From: Burkholderiales bacterium
GTDB lineage: Bacteria > Pseudomonadota > Gammaproteobacteria > Burkholderiales > Burkholderiaceae_C
NCBI GenBank assembly: GCA_029268225.1
Contig: JAJUGJ010000002.1
Coordinates: 62,001-126,000, forward strand
Reading direction: 5' to 3'
DNA: 64,000 nt
The notes under the pieces are model-generated. The model saw only the letters and a list, made by a program, of their open reading frames with translations, was not told the DNA's origin and did no database searches. Positions 59,400-64,000 of the stretch are shown in pieces (position 1 is the first letter of the stretch; each line of letters starts with the position of its first letter). The position numbers and the translations under genes were made by a program.

Positions 59400-59687
59400 A
59401 TGGTCAAACTTGCCACCTTCGACGCAGCCGACTATCTCGACGATGAAGAAACCATCGCGGAGTACCTGAGCGCTGCCTTGGAAGACCCCAACCCTGACGT
59501 CTTCCTGGCCGCCATCCGTGACGTCGCACGCGCACGCGGCATGACTCAACTCGCCAAAGATGCTGGCCTCGGCCGCGAGAGCCTGTACAAGGCACTGACG
59601 CCCGGCGCCAAGCCTCGATACGACACCATGCTCAAGCTGCTGCATGCTTTGGGCGTCAAGCTGTCTGCAACGCCCGTTCACTCTTGA
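59400..59687 (+). CDS. HigA-like addiction-module antidote protein (apparently without toxin)
   Basis: 95 residues. The family pattern is KLATFDAADYLDDEETIAEYL, then AIRDVARARGMTQLAKDAGLGRESLYKAL (HTH) and PRYDTMLKLLHALGVKL, matching COG3636-type antidotes that pair with a RelE/HigB-like toxin. AAGGAG lies eight bases before the ATG. Only about 130 bp separate it from the ferredoxin gene and no toxin ORF lies on either side, so it looks like an orphan. Confidence 0.87.
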   Translation: MVKLATFDAADYLDDEETIAEYLSAALEDPNPDVFLAAIRDVARARGMTQLAKDAGLGRESLYKALTPGAKPRYDTMLKLLHALGVKLSATPVHS

Positions 59688-59714
59688 GCCCATCAGGCGA
59701 CAGTGGTCACAAGC

Positions 59715-60083
59715 TCAGTTTGACCCGCCCTGGTCGTCCGACTCGGCCTTCTGCGCGGTCCCTTTGGCCCGGTCCACCGGATACTTGCGCGCATTGATCA
59801 CCATCTTGCGCTGCGCCGCGTCAATCAGGTCCACGTCCAGCGCGGTGCTCAGCTGCACCAGGTACAGCAGCACGTCGGCCATTTCCTGGGCCACGGCTTC
59901 CTTGGTGTCGGGCGGCAGGTCGCGGCTTTGCGCTTCGGTCAGCCACTGGAAGGGCTCCAGCAGTTCGGCGGCCTCCACCACCAGGGCCGAGGCGAGGTTC
60001 TTGGGCGCATGAAACTGCCCCCAGTTCCGCTCTGCCGCAAAGCGTTGCAGGGCCTGGGCCAGTTGCGCAAGGCTGTCGCTCAT
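59715..60083 (-). CDS. MazG-like nucleotide pyrophosphohydrolase (RS21-C6/dCTPase type)
   Basis: 122 residues. The all-alpha NTP-PPase core is visible: FHAPKNLASALVVEAAELLEPFQWL (metal-binding Glu cluster EAAELLE) and KEAVAQEMADVLLYLVQLS (ExxD). Such enzymes hydrolyse non-canonical or excess dNTPs to monophosphates. Single-domain form, shorter than E. coli MazG. It starts seven bases after the small membrane gene ends and is likely co-transcribed. Confidence 0.9.
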   Translation of the reverse strand: MSDSLAQLAQALQRFAAERNWGQFHAPKNLASALVVEAAELLEPFQWLTEAQSRDLPPDTKEAVAQEMADVLLYLVQLSTALDVDLIDAAQRKMVINARKYPVDRAKGTAQKAESDDQGGSN

Positions 60084-60090
60084 GTGCGCC

Positions 60091-60231
60091 TCAGCCCAGC
60101 AGCTTGGCCAGGCCCCAGATGGCGCACGCGGCCGACACGGCAGCGGTCACGGTGCGCAGGCCGCGGTGGGTGGACAGCAGGCCCAGTGCGCTGCTGGCCA
60201 AAATGATGCCGAATAGGTAGGTGAACTTCAT
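60091..60231 (-). CDS. Small membrane protein
   Basis: 46 residues (MKFTYLFGIILASSALGLLS, then THRGLRTVTAAVSAACAIWG), with one or two hydrophobic helices. It is just upstream of the MazG-like gene on the same strand. No family recognised; a short real gene is plausible because of the tight spacing. Confidence 0.5.
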   Translation of the reverse strand: MKFTYLFGIILASSALGLLSTHRGLRTVTAAVSAACAIWGLAKLLG

Positions 60232-60272
60232 GGGCCGCATCTTAGTGGACGGCCACGCACCGCCGACGGGCC

Positions 60273-61067
60273 TCACACCCCACCGTAGTCGATGAAGCCC
60301 TTGTTGATGCTGGCCAGCTTGCGCTGCAGGCGGTACACGCCGCCGCCTTCACGCCCTTGCGAGGCATCGGTGTTGCCTTCGATGGTGTGGATGTAGCCCC
60401 CTTCGATGCGCTCCACAAAGCCGGTGTGGCCCAGTCCGCCGCCAAAGTCCATGATGAAGACGGCACCGGGCAGCACCCGCCCGGGGTCGGCCACGGCATC
60501 ACGGGCCAGCAGGCGTCGGGCCCCGCGGCTGGGCGCGTTCTGCCAGTGGGCCAGGCAACCGGCCGTTTTGAACATCGGGTTGGCGCGGCCCGCCTGCTGC
60601 GCGGCCTCGTCAAAGCACCAGTAGGTGAAGGCGCAGCACCAGGCCAGGCCGGGCCTGACCCCGGCGCGGCGCAGGTAGGCGTCCACCTCGGGTCCACGGT
60701 TGCTGTTGCGCGGCTGCTCGCGCACGCCGGCATCGGCCTGGGCACCGGCCACGGCCAGCACCGCCGCCAGAAAGGGGTCGGCCGCATCCTGGTGCTGGGG
60801 CACGCCTTCGGCGCCAAACAGAGCGGCCCAGGTCAGCGAGCCCACTTCGCCGTCGATCTTCAGCAGCTGGCCCTGGTCATCCAGGTTCCGCGCCTGGAAC
60901 AGTTGCACCGCCTGCTTCATGTTGGGGCCGAAGCGGGGGTTGTCGGGGTCCAGCGCCAGCGCCTCGCCGCCGCGCAGCACCAGCGCCTTGTTGAGCGCGG
61001 TTTTCAGGGCCTTGACGATGCGGGCGTCGGCTTCGCCCATCTTGATGACGCGACCGGGGTACTTCAT
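60273..61067 (-). CDS. Peptidoglycan-binding protein with CHAP-type amidase domain
   Basis: 264 residues. Residues about 12-84 form a peptidoglycan-binding repeat (RFGPNMKQAVQLFQARNL; IDGEVGSLTWAALFG). The C-terminal domain (about 100-262) is a CHAP/NlpC-like cysteine peptidase with candidate Cys144/145 in WCCAFTYW and His214 in GHTGFVER, followed by HTIEGNT. There is no signal peptide, so export would need another route (lysis, secretion or effector delivery). It lies 41 bp downstream of the papain-lipase fusion gene. Confidence 0.85.
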   Translation of the reverse strand: MKYPGRVIKMGEADARIVKALKTALNKALVLRGGEALALDPDNPRFGPNMKQAVQLFQARNLDDQGQLLKIDGEVGSLTWAALFGAEGVPQHQDAADPFLAAVLAVAGAQADAGVREQPRNSNRGPEVDAYLRRAGVRPGLAWCCAFTYWCFDEAAQQAGRANPMFKTAGCLAHWQNAPSRGARRLLARDAVADPGRVLPGAVFIMDFGGGLGHTGFVERIEGGYIHTIEGNTDASQGREGGGVYRLQRKLASINKGFIDYGGV

Positions 61068-61108
61068 GGTGGCTCCTTGCAGAACTGGCAAAAAGGTGGG
61101 GCGCCCGC

Positions 61109-63289
61109 TCAGTCGGCCAGGCGCTCGATGCGCACCTTGGGCTGCTTGATCGGGTCGACGATGTAGCCCAGGGCCTGCCCGATGATGTCCACCGAGTTAT
61201 CGAAGCAGCCGTGCGAGGCGGCCTCGGTGCCCGCGCCGTTGGCCACGCGGCGCTCCCGCAAGATTTGCAGGTTGGTGGCGCCCACGCCCAGGCCATCCCA
61301 GAACTTCTGCCACTGGGCCACGTCCGCCAGGCGGTCACGGGCCCACATGTCGTCGGCCGCATCCGCTGCCACCGAGCTGGGGTCAAAGCAGCGCGCCATG
61401 CCCAGCAATGGCATTTTGTGGGCGTCTTCAAACGAGCGACTCACCAGGTAGAGCAGGGACTTGCGGTAAGGCCCCACGGCATCGTCGCGCTCGTTCTGGT
61501 CTGACAAGACGTGGATGTGGAAGGCCTTGGCCGTCAACACCCCTTGCTTGACCGCGGGCACATAGTGGTCGAGCGCAAAGCGCGTGGTGCAGGCGGGCGC
61601 AAACAGGCGGGTGCTGGCGGCCTTCAGGCCGGCCTTGCCCATCTGCTTGAGCATGGAGCCGAGCACGATGCTGCCCGCCGAGTGGCCCATCAGGTGAATC
61701 TCCAGCTGGGGCAGTTGCGCCTGCAGGGCCTGGAGGTGCGGCACCATCAGGCGCACGCCGCCTTGCGCGTCTTCGCTGGCACGCATGGCGTTGAGCTTCA
61801 TCTGCCCCCACATGGCGCCGCCGGGCGCACGCAGCACGGGCTCGAGCATGCGGTCGGTGCCTTCGGTGATGCGGTCGAGCCAGCCTTTGGCCGGCGCCAC
61901 GCCGCGGGCGCCCAGGCCAAACTTGGCGGCGCACTCTTCGGCCAGGTCGGACACGGTTTCGAGCGCGCCGGTGCGCCAGCTGATGAACAGCGGGTAGATG
62001 CCATGGGCCAGGGCATAGGGCGCCATGACGCGGATGCGGCTGATGGCGTCGCTTTCGCTGTTGAGGCCGCCGTGGGCGTAGATCATCAGCTTGGCGCTGC
62101 CACGCGCCTTCAGCCAGGCCAGCGGGCGGTGCAAGGTGGCGGCCTCCAGCGCGGTGAGGGCGCTCTCGGCCGTGATGTCGTTGCGCACCGGAAAGCCGCG
62201 GTCCAGCACGATGGTGTGGCGGTAGGCCTGATCGGCGTCGAGCGGGCGGTGCTCGGGTTTCTGGATGTCGCGGTAGCGGCGGGTCAGGGCGTCGTCACCG
62301 GCAATGAGGCCGGCCGGGCGGTCGGGCGCGCCGGCCGACAGGGCCGAGCCAAAGGGCACCAGAAAGCGTGGCGAGCGCGACACCGGCTGCTTGCCCGTGG
62401 TGCCACGGTGCGAGGGCACGCCCAGCGTGAACACCCACGCATCGGTGCCGTGCATCACCCAGTCTTCGTAGGGCAGCAGCGCAAAGCCGTGCGAGCCCCA
62501 GGCCTTGCCCCAGGAGTTCTGCACCACAAAGCCCTGTTCGTTGTAGCCCACCAGGGCAAAGGCGTGGCCGCCGGCGTCCTTGGGTTGGGCCACGGGCTTG
62601 ATGCGCACCAGGTCGGCGTGGCCGCGCAGCGTCTTGCGCGCTGGCACGGCCCAGCCCTCATGTACGGTGGCCGACACGTACACGGCGCCGTTCTGGCGGA
62701 TGGCGGCCTGCAGGTCCACCACCGAGCGCATGTCCACGCGGTAGTACACGCCCAGGGTGCAGGCCAGCGCGTCCACGTCCCAGTTGCGCTCGGGGTCGTC
62801 GGGCTGGCTGGGGTCTTCCAGCGGGGTGGCCGGCAGGCGCCGCCCCTTGCGGTCGAGCACATAGGGCCACAGGGCTTCGCGGCACACGCCGTGGCGCTGC
62901 CAGCCTTTGAGCGCCCCACGGCAGCTGGAGCCCTCGTAATCCTCGCCCGGCCATTCGTCGTACATGCGCGCCAGCTGGTAGAGCATGGCCGGGCTCACAC
63001 GGCGCGCCTCGGTGCCCGCCTGGGGCGTACCCATGTCCCGCACGAACAGCAGGTAGTTGACCACCGCCGCCAGCCCAAAGCCCGTGCAGGCCCCCTCCGA
63101 GCCCTGGTCCAGCAGGTGGCCGGCTGCGGCATAGGCGGGCAGCCACTGCTTGACCTCGGCGTCCGAGGGCCACTGTGCGGGCAGGTTGCCCAAAGGCGGT
63201 TGGTAGGGCCGGTCGCGCAGGTCCAGGCGGTCGGGGCGGGCGTCCAGCGACACGGTGCGCTGGCCAATCACAACCTGTCGGGTGGGCAT
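61109..63289 (-). CDS. Papain-family (C1) peptidase fused to an alpha/beta-hydrolase
   Basis: 726 residues. Residues about 50-295 are a C1 peptidase with Cys68 (DQGSEGACTGFGLA), His242 (AGGHAFALVGYN) and Asn258 (VVQNSWGKAWG), the complete catalytic set. Residues about 355-690 are an alpha/beta-hydrolase of lipase type with nucleophile Ser537 (IHLMGHSAGS) and an oxyanion-side segment MIYAHGGLNSES (about 402-413). No signal peptide. The C-terminal ends with DNSVDIIGQALGYIVDP. I do not know a named family with this fusion. It probably shares a transcript with the peptidoglycan amidase gene. Confidence 0.84.
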   Translation of the reverse strand: MPTRQVVIGQRTVSLDARPDRLDLRDRPYQPPLGNLPAQWPSDAEVKQWLPAYAAAGHLLDQGSEGACTGFGLAAVVNYLLFVRDMGTPQAGTEARRVSPAMLYQLARMYDEWPGEDYEGSSCRGALKGWQRHGVCREALWPYVLDRKGRRLPATPLEDPSQPDDPERNWDVDALACTLGVYYRVDMRSVVDLQAAIRQNGAVYVSATVHEGWAVPARKTLRGHADLVRIKPVAQPKDAGGHAFALVGYNEQGFVVQNSWGKAWGSHGFALLPYEDWVMHGTDAWVFTLGVPSHRGTTGKQPVSRSPRFLVPFGSALSAGAPDRPAGLIAGDDALTRRYRDIQKPEHRPLDADQAYRHTIVLDRGFPVRNDITAESALTALEAATLHRPLAWLKARGSAKLMIYAHGGLNSESDAISRIRVMAPYALAHGIYPLFISWRTGALETVSDLAEECAAKFGLGARGVAPAKGWLDRITEGTDRMLEPVLRAPGGAMWGQMKLNAMRASEDAQGGVRLMVPHLQALQAQLPQLEIHLMGHSAGSIVLGSMLKQMGKAGLKAASTRLFAPACTTRFALDHYVPAVKQGVLTAKAFHIHVLSDQNERDDAVGPYRKSLLYLVSRSFEDAHKMPLLGMARCFDPSSVAADAADDMWARDRLADVAQWQKFWDGLGVGATNLQILRERRVANGAGTEAASHGCFDNSVDIIGQALGYIVDPIKQPKVRIERLAD

Positions 63290-63491
63290 GTCCAGCCTCC
63301 TCGCTGCACGGGTGTTGGGGTGGGGCCGCTGGGCGCGGTCTTCTCACCTGATGGGATTTCATCGTATCGAGCGGCCAGTGGTCGCCTATCACTAACCTTA
63401 GGGGGGTGCGCGGAAACCCCTACTTGTCACGGCCGGCGTTTGTTCACACCATCCGAATCTGAAATCAATTGATGTCAGTTAAGGAATTGCC
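63290..63491. other. Divergent promoter region
   Basis: 202 bp between the papain-lipase gene and the monooxygenase gene, moderately AT-rich. It contains AGGGG (about 63400) and CCCCT (about 63417) arms and AAGGA just before the monooxygenase start. No boxes assigned with confidence. Confidence 0.4.
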
Positions 63492-64000
63492 GTGTCCGTC
63501 CATCCCTTCCCCACGCCCGAGCACACCGATGTGCTGATCATTGGCGCAGGCCTGTCCGGCATCGGCGCGGCCTACTACCTGCAGCGCGACCAGCCCGGCA
63601 AGTCCTTCGTCATCCTGGAGTCGCGCGGGGCCTCGGGCGGCACCTGGGACCTGTTCCGCTACCCCGGCATCCGGTCTGATTCCGACCTGCACACCTTCGG
63701 CTACGAGTTCAAGCCCTGGGTGAACGACAAGGCCATTGCCGACGGCCCCGACATCCTGGCCTACCTGCGCGAGACCGCGGCCGAAAACGGTATCGACCGC
63801 CACATCCGCTACCGTCGCAAAGTGGTGTCAGCCGCCTGGTCGAGCCAGGAGGCCCGCTGGACCGTGACCGTGCAGCACACCGACACGGGCGAGACGCACA
63901 CCATCGTCTGCAAATGGCTGTTCTCGGCCGCGGGCTATTACCGCTACGACCAGGGCTTCACGCCGCGCTTTGAAGGCATCGAACAGTTCCAAGGCCAGGT
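63492..64000 (+). CDS. FAD-containing monooxygenase, Baeyer-Villiger/EthA-like (3' truncated by window edge)
   Basis: The first 169 residues from GTG at 63492, preceded by AAGGA. The FAD motif is DVLIIGAGLSGIGAAYYLQ and is followed by GGTWDLFRYPGIRSDSDLHT, the conserved stretch of flavin monooxygenases that includes the pyridine-nucleotide-proximal YPGIRSD motif. EthA/ketone-type Baeyer-Villiger enzymes are about 490-540 residues, so about two-thirds lie outside the window. The reaction is NADPH- and O2-dependent oxygenation of ketones or sulfides; the substrate is unknown. Confidence 0.9.
   Translation, partial: MSVHPFPTPEHTDVLIIGAGLSGIGAAYYLQRDQPGKSFVILESRGASGGTWDLFRYPGIRSDSDLHTFGYEFKPWVNDKAIADGPDILAYLRETAAENGIDRHIRYRRKVVSAAWSSQEARWTVTVQHTDTGETHTIVCKWLFSAAGYYRYDQGFTPRFEGIEQFQGQ

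Overview
The window is high-GC bacterial chromosome that reads as a betaproteobacterium of the order Burkholderiales (Comamonadaceae/Sphaerotilaceae-like). The pointers are FlhDC flagellar master regulators, an AhpC/AhpF pair behind an OxyR-type site, a cobalamin-dependent ribonucleotide reductase and dense GC-rich codon use. The genus is not resolved. I see no rRNA, tRNA, CRISPR array or intact insertion sequence.

Layout. 1-7 kb: the tail of a coiled-coil protein, an MBL-fold hydrolase, a MotA/MotB-type stator pair, ahpCF (reverse strand) and flhDC. 6.7-12.6 kb: an ABC ATPase, a 900-residue FtsX-like permease and a Tat-exported AttH/CrtC-like lipocalin, translationally coupled, then a geranylgeranyl-reductase-type flavoprotein. 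12.7-21.5 kb: a three-domain QueD-like protein, an AcuI/YhdH reductase, an MpaB-type oxygenase, NrdJ, an AmpG-like permease and small exported or membrane proteins. 21.6-24.6 kb: a phytase-like lipoprotein and a TerB-like protein.

24.6-40.6 kb is the most distinctive block. A divergent 7TMR-DISM histidine kinase and OmpR-type regulator precede a five-gene operon: TolC-like lipoprotein, short HlyD-type adaptor, 2423-residue LEPR-XLL repeat protein, GAF-like/HlyD fusion adaptor, and an integral-membrane M50 metalloprotease carrying a PqqD-like N-terminus and a lipoyl/HlyD C-terminus. No ABC ATPase is present. The operon promoter and the kinase/regulator promoter share a 19/23-identical element with a 10-bp-period direct repeat, which suggests that the regulator controls both. 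I regard this as the best candidate for a poorly described system: two-component-controlled export or surface display of a giant protein with an M50 protease in place of the usual ABC exporter.

40.6-50.2 kb is ordinary metabolism: a TPP enzyme with a KstD-like flavoprotein, an AraC regulator, a coniferyl-aldehyde-type dehydrogenase, an aminotransferase, a small Lys/Ala-rich exported protein and a TAXI-type binding protein. 50.2-59.7 kb looks like a defence island: a ParD remnant, BrnT with an XRE-type antitoxin, a membrane protein with a nuclease-like motif, a methyltransferase coupled to an SBD-HNH (phosphorothioate-type) endonuclease, a membrane Mrr-like nuclease with a zinc ribbon, a ScoMcrA-head/DUF3883 protein, a nuclease-DUF2075 helicase-S24 peptidase fusion, and an orphan HigA-like antitoxin. 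59.7-64 kb: a MazG-like hydrolase, a peptidoglycan-binding/CHAP amidase, a papain-lipase fusion and the start of a flavin monooxygenase. Annotations rest on motif recognition by eye; no database search was run.
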